Source of the DNA: Flammula alnicola
Taxonomy: Eukaryota > Basidiomycota > Agaricomycetes > Agaricales > Strophariaceae
Assembly (NCBI GenBank): GCA_015499995.1
Contig: JADNRV010000844.1
Span: 1-11,067 of the forward strand
Direction: 5' to 3'
Length of the DNA stretch: 11,067 nucleotides
Shown here: piece by piece, positions 1 to 7,622 of the stretch
Position numbering within the stretch: the first letter of the stretch is position 1
Layout: each line of letters opens with the position of its first letter
Program-made: the position numbers and the translations under genes
Notes under the pieces: generated by a model
What the model was told of the DNA's origin: nothing
The model's database searches: none
The model's input: only the letters and a program-made list of their open reading frames with translations

Positions 1-12
1 ACTCAGACTTAC

Positions 13-162
13 CAGGGCAAGGTACAACCCCTTCTGGTTCCTGTCGAACCCCTCCTTGTCGTCCGTGTCGAGGTAGCGCGTAACGCGCGCCTCGAATCCG
101 TCAGCCAGCCGATGTGCGTCCGCCTCAGAGACGTTGGGTTGTGGGATTGTGGTGGACGCCAT
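13..162 (-). CDS. First exon of an unrecognised minus-strand gene (partial)
   Basis: Reading the minus strand from the ATG at 162-160 gives 50 uninterrupted codons beginning MASTTIPQPNVSEADAHRLA and ending in a Leu codon. A strong GTAAGT donor follows directly (positions 12-7), so this is exon 1, spliced in phase 0, and the rest lies off the left edge. The peptide is hydrophilic and mixed-charge, with Asp/Glu/Arg in its middle. It has no signal peptide or membrane segment. I do not recognise the family from 50 residues. Its neighbour at 388 diverges from it across a 225 bp shared promoter. The exon call rests on the open frame, the start and the consensus donor; no function is proposed. Confidence 0.6.
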
Positions 163-387
163 GGTGTATAATGGAGGAGTGGGGATCAAATTGGGAGTGG
201 ATGGGATGTCAGTGGAGGACGGTGGATGGAGATGGTAGTGGTAGTAAAAAAAGCGCTCAAAACAAACTTGCTAATTTCAACCGTGTACAAACAAACACAA
301 CATGTGTCACGTGACCTGCCCGGGCTCTGATAAAGGCTACTGATCGATAACGAGATCAGTCAACTTGCCTTTACGCTCCACTCATCC
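163..387. promoter_or_regulatory. Divergent promoter with a CACGTG palindrome
   Basis: This gap separates two outward-facing gene starts and should hold both promoters. The clearest signal is the 10 bp perfect palindrome GTCACGTGAC at 306-315. It contains the E-box CACGTG in the TCACGTGA form that fungal bHLH factors of the Cbf1/Pho4 type bind. It lies about 75 bp before the plus-strand ATG and 145 bp before the minus-strand ATG. No convincing TATA box is seen for either gene. Which gene the site serves is inference. Confidence 0.4.
339..360. repeat. Perfect 7 bp inverted repeat upstream of the plus-strand gene
   Basis: ACTGATC (339-345) and GATCAGT (354-360) are perfect inverted copies separated by 8 bases, ending 28 bp before the ATG at 388. 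It could be a protein-binding dyad or a hairpin in the 5' UTR. Nothing shows which. Confidence 0.4.
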
Positions 388-2106
388 ATGTCTAAGAATT
401 TCTCCAGACGTTCAGCAGCACACGAGGTGTCTCCAGCTGTGAAGAGCGCAAGTACTTCTCTCCAAATTGCTGGCAATCAAGCAGGCAATCAACATTCGCA
501 CCCCATGAACATTATGCCTAGCAGGATTATCAACACCGGTGAAGGCTCAACCTTGTCGACTTTATCCAATGCTTTGGACAAGTTAAGCATACCACCACCA
601 AAGAAGCCCGTCAAGCCCACCGGGGCCGAGGGACGTGTAGCCAGCCGGCCATTCAACCTCAACCCGCGCTCCACACTCCCTCTCTCTTCTGACTCGGACT
701 CGGACTCCGGGCCCGAGCCAACAGCAGGGCTTAAACCCGGCGGGGCCGAGAGACCGCATGCCGAGGCCCCCAAACCGGTACCCAACATTGCTAGCGAACC
801 CGTACCCAACATAGCCAGCCAACCCTTTACGCTAATCCCACGGTCAGAAATTATTGTCTCATCTGGCTCAGAGGCCGAATTCGGCCCGAGGGAATACTAT
901 GCAGCCAGCCTTTTGCATTGATCCCTCGGGGCGGGCATGCTATTGATATGTCCGACTCTGATTCAAATCAGCAGCCCGAGGCCAGCCAGCCATTCGCACT
1001 AGTTGACCGAGTTCAGGCCTCATCTGGTAACGACGTCTCCTCACTTAGTCTTCCACAAACTCACAGACAACAATCAGATGAATCATCACATGAGGCCCCT
1101 CCTGTTATCGACATTCGTAAATCAGCGGATGCATTGCTTGGTAAGTCAGACTTTGCAATTTGCACCCACACCTGACATTGGACCAGGCGACAATGCCTTG
1201 GTCACCGACCCACGGTCGCCCTCGGGCTTCACCTCCCAGCTACGTCTACTGCACTCAATGAAGGCCGAGCAGCTCGAGGCAATATTAGGTATGTCGTCTG
1301 CAGCTGTCGGCATACCGAGGCTGACTGACAACTCCATTAGGCAGTGATTCTGACTCCGAGGTGGGCTCAAAGGGCAAGAACCCGGCAGTTAATAAGGGGT
1401 TTCAGTACCTTGAAAACATGTCTGGCAGTAGGTATCATATAGTACACTCTGGCATCTAAGCTGATCACATTCTCAAGACACAGCTATGTTTGGAGTAGGA
1501 AATATCCAACAGAGCTTCGGTGAGTCTTCCATTGTCCCAGTACCTGTCACTAGCTTACCTTTGATGATCAAGATTCCGAGGCTGGACTGGCGGGGCCATC
1601 GGGCCCTCCGGCGTCTCTCGCGTGCACACCAAACCCTCTTGGGTCGAGGTGGTTGATGCCGTTATTGACAATGCCCATGGGCCGAATACTTTTTTCAGAC
1701 CACCCCCGGAAGCCAGGTTTGTTTCCAATAGGAATGTCCACACCCACGGGGAGGGACCCATGACCCCGGTCGCCGCTTATGAACGTCCGTTGAAGCCATC
1801 GGACATTGAGTTAGATTCGACGAGATGTGTCTCGAACTTCAACCCACCCATAAAATTTGTGAGTCTATATTCAGATTGCGTATCCATGCCATTGAACACA
1901 GTCCATAGTCATACACCGAACAGCAACTGTACAATGTCCATATGGGAGTCCTAGACTCAGACTTCGATGACAACACGTATGAAAACAAGTTGCATGTGTT
2001 TAACAGTGCTCGGCGTAACCAGTTGCAGGCCAAAATTCTTTCTGTGAATATCCTTTCCGAGGTGGGAGACGAACTTGAGAGTATCAAAGATCTTTTGCGC
2101 CCTTGA
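388..2106 (+). CDS. Multi-exon gene for an unrecognised protein with a repetitive acidic N-terminal half; one frame break
   Basis: Predicted exons are 388-1140, 1187-1288, 1341-1431, 1484-1519, 1573-1858 and 1909-2106. The introns are 46-53 bp, with donors GTAAGT, GTATGT, GTATCA, GTGAGT and GTGAGT, and CTGAC-type branch points in the first two. Phases agree across all five junctions. The assembled product is about 488 aa. Residues 1-250 are disordered and Ser/Pro/Asp-rich, with four units built on (A)SQPF-LIPR followed by Ser-Asp runs, plus a tandem PVPNIAS pair. The C-terminal 160 residues look folded, starting near YVWSRKYPTELRFRGWTGGA and ending in a helical ELESIKDLLRP. No known family is recognised. 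The frame must shift by one base between about 840 and 905, because the repeat unit beginning near 901 reads correctly only in the second frame. This could be a 1 bp deletion, a sequencing error, or a weak intron (843-904, donor GTCAGA). The exact acceptor of the third intron is uncertain (1477 or 1483). Confidence 0.7.
640..1020 (+). repeat. Four degenerate coding repeats (SQPF-LIPR plus Ser-Asp tract)
   Basis: The nucleotide string AGCCAGCC begins units near 639, 813, 903 and 982. They read ASRPFNLNPRS, ASQPFTLIPRS, (C)SQPFALIPRG and ASQPFALVDRV, and the first three are followed by Ser/Asp- or Ser/Glu-rich tracts. Spacing varies (about 170, 90 and 80 bp), so this is an old, diverged internal duplication. 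It is useful for locating the frame break, which falls between units two and three. Confidence 0.65.
775..822 (+). repeat. Tandem 24 bp duplication in the coding region
   Basis: Positions 775-798 and 799-822 are adjacent 24 bp copies encoding PVPNIASE then PVPNIASQ. They differ at a few bases and keep the reading frame. Confidence 0.7.
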
Positions 2107-2604
2107 ATGTAGTTACACAACTGAGTATGGCTGTAGCATATATTACCATGACGAATAGCATGTAAATGATATCAATTTGGGTCAAATAAAAGACAGTTAA
2201 AATATGAAAACTTCAAAATCGTTCAGTGCAGAAAATCATGTACAAAGACTGGCCCGGAGGCGCTGCACCCGAGGGTCGACAAATGCTCCATGGGGGTGCT
2301 CAATAGAATTACATGACATCAATAATAGTGGACCGTGATGCAAATATGGTTAAATATTCCTGCAAATTGGGATGACCACGGTGGGTTCTATCGGCCGAGG
2401 GTTGACATTTCACCATTATCATCTACCTGAGGTAGAAAAACATGATTCGCTGCATAGTTTAAATATGTTGGTCAACTTCAGGGGTAGAGTACTTCTCAAA
2501 GTCACAGGTACAGTTATGACACCAATTTAGACTGTTATTTGCTTTCTAACTGTACATCCCCTGGAAGACAATATGACAAAACTACAGATCCTATTTTCTG
2601 GTGA
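2107..2604. other. Intergenic stretch without a recognisable gene
   Basis: No open frame with coding character or splice structure is visible on either strand. AATAAA at 2185-2190, about 80 bp after the stop codon at 2104-2106, is a plausible polyadenylation signal for the upstream gene. A perfect 9 bp inverted repeat, GTACAGTTA at 2508-2516 and TAACTGTAC at 2547-2555, has a 30 base loop. No target duplication or transposon end is evident around it. Confidence 0.5.
2185..2190 (+). terminator. Possible polyadenylation signal AATAAA
   Basis: Canonical AATAAA lies 79 bp after the stop of the 388-2106 gene in AT-rich sequence. Fungal poly(A) signals are loose, so this is suggestive only. Confidence 0.3.
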
Positions 2605-3000
2605 ATGCGGGACAAGATGCAGGGTGTGCCGAGGGATAACCAATTTTTGTGGAATGGAATGCTAGGTAGAACCCGAGGGCCATTTATTACAGCCACCATC
2701 GGGACCAATTACCGGGCCCCTATTATCCCGCCCCATGTGGCCCCCCTGGGAACCTATTACCTGGCCCCCTGGGAATCAATTTCCGCCCCCCCCCCTGGGA
2801 ACCAATTACCGGGCCCCGGTGGGAATCAAATACCGGGCCCCCCAGGGAATCAAATACCGGGCCCCCCAGGGAACCCATTACGGCCACCCTCGGACCGAAC
2901 CCCGTACAGTAACCAGGCCCTGGGTGTGCCTATAGGACCCATTCGCATGCAAATGAACCGTGTGACATGCAATTTCGTACCTGATCCGGCCGCACCGTGA
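2605..3000 (+). CDS. Open frame across a minisatellite; doubtful gene
   Basis: An ATG-started frame of 131 codons runs through the GC-rich repeats and yields a Pro/Gly-rich peptide with collagen-like GNQIPGPP units. The same DNA unit is read in one frame early (GTNYRAP-like) and in another later (GNQLPGPG-like), because some units are 23 or 26 bp rather than 24. A second overlapping frame (2735-2935) is also open. That pattern shows the repeat simply lacks stop codons, not that it is selected as protein. No intron signals, promoter or known domain are seen. I regard it as probably non-coding. Confidence 0.15.
   Translation: MRDKMQGVPRDNQFLWNGMLGRTRGPFITATIGTNYRAPIIPPHVAPLGTYYLAPWESISAPPPGNQLPGPGGNQIPGPPGNQIPGPPGNPLRPPSDRTPYSNQALGVPIGPIRMQMNRVTCNFVPDPAAP
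2701..2893 (+). repeat. GC-rich minisatellite, 24 bp unit
   Basis: About seven or eight tandem units start with GGGAAYC or GGGACC and contain ATTACCGGGCCCC-like cores. Units 2821-2844 and 2845-2868 are identical and 2797-2820 is close. Flanking units at 2701, 2748, 2771 and 2869 are more degraded and 23-26 bp long. Each core carries the palindrome GGGCCC. The gradient from identical centre to diverged edges is typical of recent central duplication by slippage or unequal exchange. Confidence 0.8.
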
Positions 3001-3040
3001 AGCACATGACACCTGTTGTTTCTGAGTCAGTGCGGCTAGC

Positions 3041-3072
3041 CCGGTGATCATTGTGATTTTGTTGATTACCGG
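3041..3072. repeat. Near-perfect 10 bp inverted repeat just before the LTR
   Basis: CCGGTGATCA (3041-3050) and TGATTACCGG (3063-3072) match in 9 of 10 positions with a 12 base loop, 40 bp before the LTR-like repeat. The rest of 3001-3111 shows nothing coding. Confidence 0.35.
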
Positions 3073-3855
3073 ACTTAGGTTACTAAGGTGATTGTTATAC
3101 TGTCCTATGTGATTAGTAACTATTGAGATAACAGTCAATACATCTAATGAAGTGTACGGAATAGGCGCCTTTCAGTAATATCTTAACCATCCGGCCTATA
3201 CAGCGAGGGCGCGGATCTCTAGATTAAAGAACGGACATCTAGGCACACTACAGGACAGGTCGCGTGACATTGCCGAGGGCATCGAGGACGGTGGAGCAGC
3301 TGGGGTAAAGCAGACGCCCATAGACGCGCCTGTCGCAATGCCGATCAAAGCTCGGATCAAAGGGATACCAAATTGGGAACACATACCATATCGGGTAATA
3401 ACTTGGTACAGGAAGATTTCCGGGGTGCATAACTCGACACAGCGAGATCCCAGATGCACGCCGAGAGTACCAGAGTATCGGGTACGGAGGACAAAGGGTT
3501 ACAACCCTAATCACGAGCATTATCTCTGACAGAACGGGTGAGGATTGCCCGAGCGTCTCTGACGAGATGTAAGCACGTCTATGCTCCGGTCAGTCGATAG
3601 CCAATGACAAGACAAGATACCAATGAAAACGAAAGGTCACGAGCCTGTATACCACGCGGTCGAGGAGGATTAAGTCTTAGGCGCTTGAGTTGGCCGAGCC
3701 GACGACGATCTGAGCTCCCGATCCAACCAAAAAGGCATGATTGAGCGGACGTGCACGGAAACTGTACTCCACAAGGCCGCCGCTCGTGCACAAATGCCCA
3801 TGAAATCTCTATATTCTCGTCATTGCGTCTATGTAATAATATATCGTCTCAGTAG

Positions 3856-3862
3856 TATATAA
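3856..3862 (+). promoter_or_regulatory. TATA box of the left LTR
   Basis: TATATAA followed by GCAGCCCTG sits about 745 bp into the repeat and is unchanged in the right copy (10219-10225). This marks the likely U3/R region; transcription would start some 25-60 bp downstream, near 3885-3920. Confidence 0.55.
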
Positions 3863-3914
3863 GCAGCCCTGTAACACCGTAGAATACAAGCAATTTACCA
3901 CCCACGAGATACAA

Positions 3915-3940
3915 GCGCTTAAGAGTTATATCTTAAGTGT
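3915..3940 (+). other. Leader hairpin just downstream of the predicted start site
   Basis: CTTAAGA (3918-3924) and TCTTAAG (3931-3937) are perfect inverted copies around a 6 base loop. Outward, G3917-U3938 and G3915-U3940 wobbles plus C3916-G3939 extend the RNA stem to about 10 pairs. It is unchanged in the right LTR at 10278-10303. A structured 5' leader is the inferred role. Confidence 0.45.
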
Positions 3941-4140
3941 TTCACCTCTAAGTACCAAGTAGCTTCAAAGCGAGAGTCCCATAATATAAAAAGAAACCAA
4001 GTAACGATATAAACGAACTGTTAAGACGAGAACGCGTGTCTAAGTGATTCGCCAAGACAAGTAAAGAGAGTTATAAGCCAAGGAACCTGTCTAAGTGACT
4101 TGTTCAAAACCTACCCTTTGTCAAAGGACATCTGGGACCT

Positions 4141-4231
4141 GGACTGTAGTGTCGGTAGACAAAGCGTCTACGCGCCTCTGGCCATTGTTAAGGGACTGTA
4201 GTGTCGGCGGATAAGACATCTGCGCGCCTCT
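4141..4231 (+). repeat. Tandem 39 bp repeat forming two covarying hairpins in the LTR
   Basis: Copies 4141-4179 and 4193-4231 share 32 of 39 bases and are 52 bp apart start to start. Each centres on a 6 bp stem with a 5 base loop: GTAGAC/GTCTAC at 4155-4171 and GCGGAT/ATCTGC at 4207-4223. All five stem differences preserve pairing (T-A to C-G, A-U to G-U, C-G to U-A), while the other two differences are in the loop. The right LTR keeps both copies (10505-10543 and 10557-10595) with one loop change only. This is direct evidence for selection on, or ancestral maintenance of, RNA or DNA secondary structure. Confidence 0.65.
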
Positions 4232-4686
4232 TTCCACAGGTATAGTTTTTGAGACAAGTAAAGACAAGTTAAAGGCATAGAGCCATCTTCTCAATTGAAG
4301 AACAAGACAAAGCAAGATCAGTTAGCAGTTTGTGCATAGAGCACTAGTTTCCGAGTACCAGACCAGAATTTACACAAGTCTATTGGACTTAAAACGACCC
4401 ATTGACTATAAACGCGCCTAAGGCCTTGCTTCAGCCGTTACATAGTTAAACACCTTCTTTTATCGCGCACCTACTATCAGGTATCGATATTATAAAACTA
4501 TTATCCTCCCCTTGGACGAACTAAGTCAACTAAACATTGATTTGGGTGTTTGAGTGTAGTAAAGTAGTTATTAATAGTGAAGCAAGTCGGATTTGATAGT
4601 ATCTCTTTAATAGACCTTACAAGTCTATTGAAAGCAACTACTTGATTATCTAGTAGTTCACACACCCCGCACTAAGCATCTTTATC

Positions 4687-4704
4687 TGGAGCCCACCGCG
4701 AGGG
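4687..4704 (+). promoter_or_regulatory. Putative primer binding site
   Basis: TGGAGCCCACCGCGAGGG begins two bases after the LTR end. Its reverse complement ends in CCA and fits a tRNA 3' end: U discriminator, 3' acceptor strand GGUGGGC, then a T-stem strand. I cannot name the tRNA; it is not the usual initiator-Met site. The position, the TGG start and the absence of this sequence after the right LTR fit a 5' LTR boundary. Confidence 0.5.
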
Positions 4705-4802
4705 GGGGTTTCTAAGATATTTGATACGGTAGCGGTAAAAGAGGCGTCGATTATTCATACAGAAAGTCGTGCTTCAACCTGTATAGGATTTGAATCGTTT
4801 AA

Positions 4803-5021
4803 CGGTTAAAACCATACAAAATTGAGGGCTCAAGTAATCCTAACAAGGGGAACAAGAGCGCCAATAAGCCAGCGTCAGCGGTAGCTTCTTCATCAAAAGC
4901 ACCAGCACCACGCACCACTTATAATTCTATAAGGGCAGGGACAGAACCCTTACCTTTACCATTACCAAAGAAGAAAGAACCAGTCTCGAGAGAGAAGACC
5001 CGCTCAGACTCCCCGCACTAA
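4803..5021 (+). pseudogene. Truncated gag-like N-terminus of an LTR retrotransposon
   Basis: The frame is open for 72 codons from just after a stop at 4800-4802 and is closed by TAA at 5019-5021. Its peptide is rich in Ser, Pro, Lys and Ala, with a PLPLPLPKKKEP segment. That composition, together with its place after LTR and primer binding site, suggests the N-terminus of a Ty3/Gypsy-type Gag. No zinc knuckle, protease, reverse transcriptase or integrase follows. There is no ATG in frame; the first likely coding residues follow an ATT at 4821, so the start is lost or lies elsewhere. The coding stretch ends where a 20 bp piece of LTR 3' end begins (5011), which supplies the stop. I infer an internal deletion that removed nearly all of gag-pol. 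The identification as gag is contextual, not by motif. Confidence 0.4.
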
Positions 5022-5030
5022 GCATCTTTA
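5011..5030 (+). mobile_element. Stub of LTR 3' end (20 bp)
   Basis: CCCCGCACTAAGCATCTTTA is identical to the last 20 bases of both LTRs (4665-4684 and 11032-11051). The match to the right LTR continues three more bases (GCG). It is probably all that remains of the 3' LTR of the left element. It supplies TAA stops on both strands: 5019-5021 for the gag-like frame and 5028-5030 for the minus-strand gene. Confidence 0.65.
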
Positions 5031-7622
5031 GCGGAGCATGGACTGGTCCTTGTCGGCGATGTGCAGAGGCTTTGAGTCCCTGTACTCTTCCTGCACAGCA
5101 TTCGCTATAGCGAGGAGGGTCTGGAGAGTTGCTTCGTCCTGACAATGAATCAGCATGCCATAGGATTGGTAGGTAGAAATTATTAAGACTTGGACGGTTG
5201 GTTTGAAATTGAATGCCTCGCCCTTGGGGCCATAGGCAGTGATGCTTTTCTCTGACTCGTATTCCTGAAGGTCGAATGAAGGGATGTAAGCAATGCCATA
5301 AAGCTTTCACTTACCTGTGGCATTTTGCTTGTATCAAGGTTCACAGGTTCGGGATCAGCCTAGCGTGATGTCAGTATCGTAGAGGACTACACGGGGGAAA
5401 AAAACGTACGAATACATCTGCATTAATCGATTGCCAATACCATGTCTTTTCAGAGGTATTGGGCTCCATGACCGGCAGAAAATCCTCTTCTTCCTTGTCG
5501 CTCTCGACTGTGTCTGGCATCTTGGTGTTCTACGACGTTTGTTTGTCTTGGACGGGTTGGACGGGGCCGGACACTTCTTCGCCTTGGAAAGATTGGACGG
5601 CATCGGGACCGTGGTTGGACTGGTCGCCAATGCCAAGGGCCCCTTGTCCTTGATCCGGGTCGAGGAACGAGTCCCAGCTGCTATCCTCGACCGTGGGATG
5701 GGCGGAATATCTTTCATTACGACGTCATCGTTGCCTGTTGGAATATCGGGCATTGCGATGTCGCCATCTTGTCGCGGGGCTCCTGGGCTGTCCTCTTCAG
5801 TCTCCATGTCAGACAGCTCACTAGAGTCCGGTTCATGCACACGCTTTCAGACTGATCCACGACAGGAGTATCAGGTAGCTGAGGGACCACTGGAGAAACC
5901 TGACGAGAGGGGGGCGGGGGTGGCGTCGGATTGCCGGGGTTGGATGCTGAACACGGCTGACGAGGGGGTAATAACGGGGGTGATAATGTGATGTTGCCAG
6001 GACATTCAGAGGCCACTGGATCACCAGAAGGAGCATGGGGTGGAGGCGTCGGGTCCTCAGGAGCCTGGGGCGGAGTTGAGGCGCCATGAGATGGACAAGG
6101 AGGGGGCGGTTGTATCAGCTTAGCAGCCGCATTGGTTGCTGAGGAGCTTCCGTGCAAAGGCGGCAGATTGGGAGAAGCTGGGATCCAGAAGGAGCTGCTG
6201 CGCAGAGGCCCATGCTATCGGCGAGTTGGCTCCGCTGGGGTTGCCCAAAAACAAATGATTCAAATGGGGTTTCCAAAAAAAATGGTCAGGGTATACTCAC
6301 CAGTGAAGAACAGGAATGCAGGATCGTCGGGAAGCAACTCCATAACTCTCCACGATGGCATTTGCATAAGCTGGGCCAGAGATTGCATAATTGGCCTCCC
6401 CCGTGCAATTCCGTAAAGCGTGCGCCAAATGTCGTCCTCAAGCCGACGCAGAGCGAGAGGGCGTTGATTTCCAAGGGCCTCGGATAGCCTTGCAAGACTT
6501 TCTCGCCCCCAGTGCTTCTTACGCAGCGCGAACGGCAACAGCAAGTACAAGGGAGAAATATTTAGCGCGGCTTGAAGCGGGACGGAGCTGGGTCGCCGTC
6601 GATTGCCCAAGCAGGGCGGTCGCACCCTCTTGTTCCTTTGGAGTAAGAGGTACAATCGATAAATGATGGGTGGCTTCGGGCTTGTATGAGATGGATCGGC
6701 GCTGGATGAAAAGGTCAGATATTATATTTAAATTGTAAACCAAGTCGACGCACGGAGTTTCGAAGCGTAGTAGTCGTTTAGATTGTTGGGCAGATCCGGT
6801 AAAATGTCGTGGAGGTTTGAGCTGGCATATGCAACATATATGAGAGATGCAATGCGCTACCCGGAAATTGTCGATGATAGGTCCTATTTTGTTCAACGTC
6901 TCTACCCGGGCCAGGCGCCTTAGGTGGTGCAGATGGATGTTGTGTAAGCCCATTTCTGGTGCAGGTTCATCGAGGATCACGTCATTGAGGAGCTGGCGAC
7001 ATTTCTTTAGAATGGATGGGCAGTTTGCCAGCCTCTCAAAGTACTGGACATGTGCTCGGTCAATTTGAGTTTTGGGAGCAAGTACCTATGCTGCTCACCT
7101 TTTCCTTGGGGATCAAGTCCCGGGTCAGAGTTTTAGGAAAGGAGCTCCGGCACCGTATTACCCTTCTCCAGACGTGCGAAGATATCTACCACTTTGTAGG
7201 CGGAGATTAGAGCGACTAGCGTTTCATGGTTGCAGTGCTGGCATTGAGAACGGGCATCGAGGAGAGGCTGGCGAGAGGGCCTTTTGACGCGGCTTGATAG
7301 CGCAGCAGACCCGCAAGGCGAAGGCCTTCCTGGCTGTGATCGTTGAGGCCCTGTTCCCATCGAGTGAGATGGGAAATGATGGTCTGTTCATTGTGCTTAG
7401 CTGCTCGGTCGCTGTAAGGTGTGAAGCACTTACATGTAGGGGATGATCAACCTCGACATGCGAATCAACACGGCTATTTTCCGCCTGGTTTATCACCGCG
7501 GCTGTATCGAACGGCCATTCGCGCACCAATGCCCAGCGGAGACGCGGGTTTTGTTCGTATTGTTGCACTGCATATTGATCTTCTTGTTGCACTGCGTATG
7601 ACGTTAACCTCTGCACCTACAT
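5028..7622 (-). pseudogene. Seven-exon gene of unknown function, degraded, 3' end cut at the LTR stub
   Basis: Exons (minus strand): 7622-7434, 7383-7099, 7043-6754, 6701-6301, 6234-5410, 5359-5315 and 5264-5028, about 756 codons. Introns are 50-66 bp with donors GTAAGT, GTGAGC, GTGCGT, GTGAGT, GTACGT and GTAAGT, and phases agree throughout. Exon 1 holds RLRWALVREWPFD. Exon 3 is helical and His/Arg-rich (LHHLRRLARVETLNKIGPII), followed by Cys residues (CCIC). Exon 4 reads LRRLEDDIWRTLYGIARGRP. Exon 5 is a Pro-rich then acidic and Ser/Lys/Arg-rich linker. Exon 7 looks like a small alpha/beta fold (VQVLIISTYQSYGMLIHC). No family recognised. Defects: TAG as second codon (7619-7617), -1 near 7222, +1 near 7135, TAG at 6217-6215, +2 (extra TG) near 5844, and -1 near 5518. 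Indels balance so that each exon still meets the splice phase. The stop comes from the LTR stub, so the true C-terminus is lost or displaced. Confidence 0.65.

Larger units (their letters stand above)
3112..4684 (+). mobile_element. LTR-like direct repeat, left copy (1573 bp)
   Basis: This block recurs at 9474-11051 in the same orientation with about 40 differences by eye (about 97% identity). Identity begins sharply at ATTAGTAACTATTG and ends at GCATCTTTA. It is read as a plus-oriented long terminal repeat for three reasons. It has a TATA box about halfway (3856-3862). It is followed two bases later by a TGG-starting primer-binding-like site. A gag-like frame starts about 120-140 bp downstream. 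Expected TG...CA termini are not seen at the edges of identity, so true ends may differ by a few bases or the family is atypical. Minus-strand open frames inside it (3196-3520, 3579-3791) look like chance. It is long for an LTR but within the range of fungal elements. Confidence 0.75.

Noticed and set aside
114..314. Plus-strand open frame of 66 codons
   Set aside because: It lies over the minus-strand first exon and its promoter, has Trp/Gly-rich low-complexity composition, and no splice or promoter support.
3196..3791. Minus-strand open frames inside the left LTR (and counterparts at 9581-9919)
   Set aside because: They overlap one another, are not conserved in length between copies, and show no domain; likely chance frames in U3.
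5431..5991. Plus-strand open frame of 186 codons
   Set aside because: It is antisense to exon 5 of the minus-strand gene, whose splicing phases and composition are much stronger evidence.
6215..6300. Longer version of intron 4 of the minus-strand gene, ending at ATAG (86 bp)
   Set aside because: It fits the phase but enters a frame that stops at 6122-6120 before the Pro-rich region. The 66 bp version with the CCCCAG acceptor stays in the Pro-rich frame with just one TAG.
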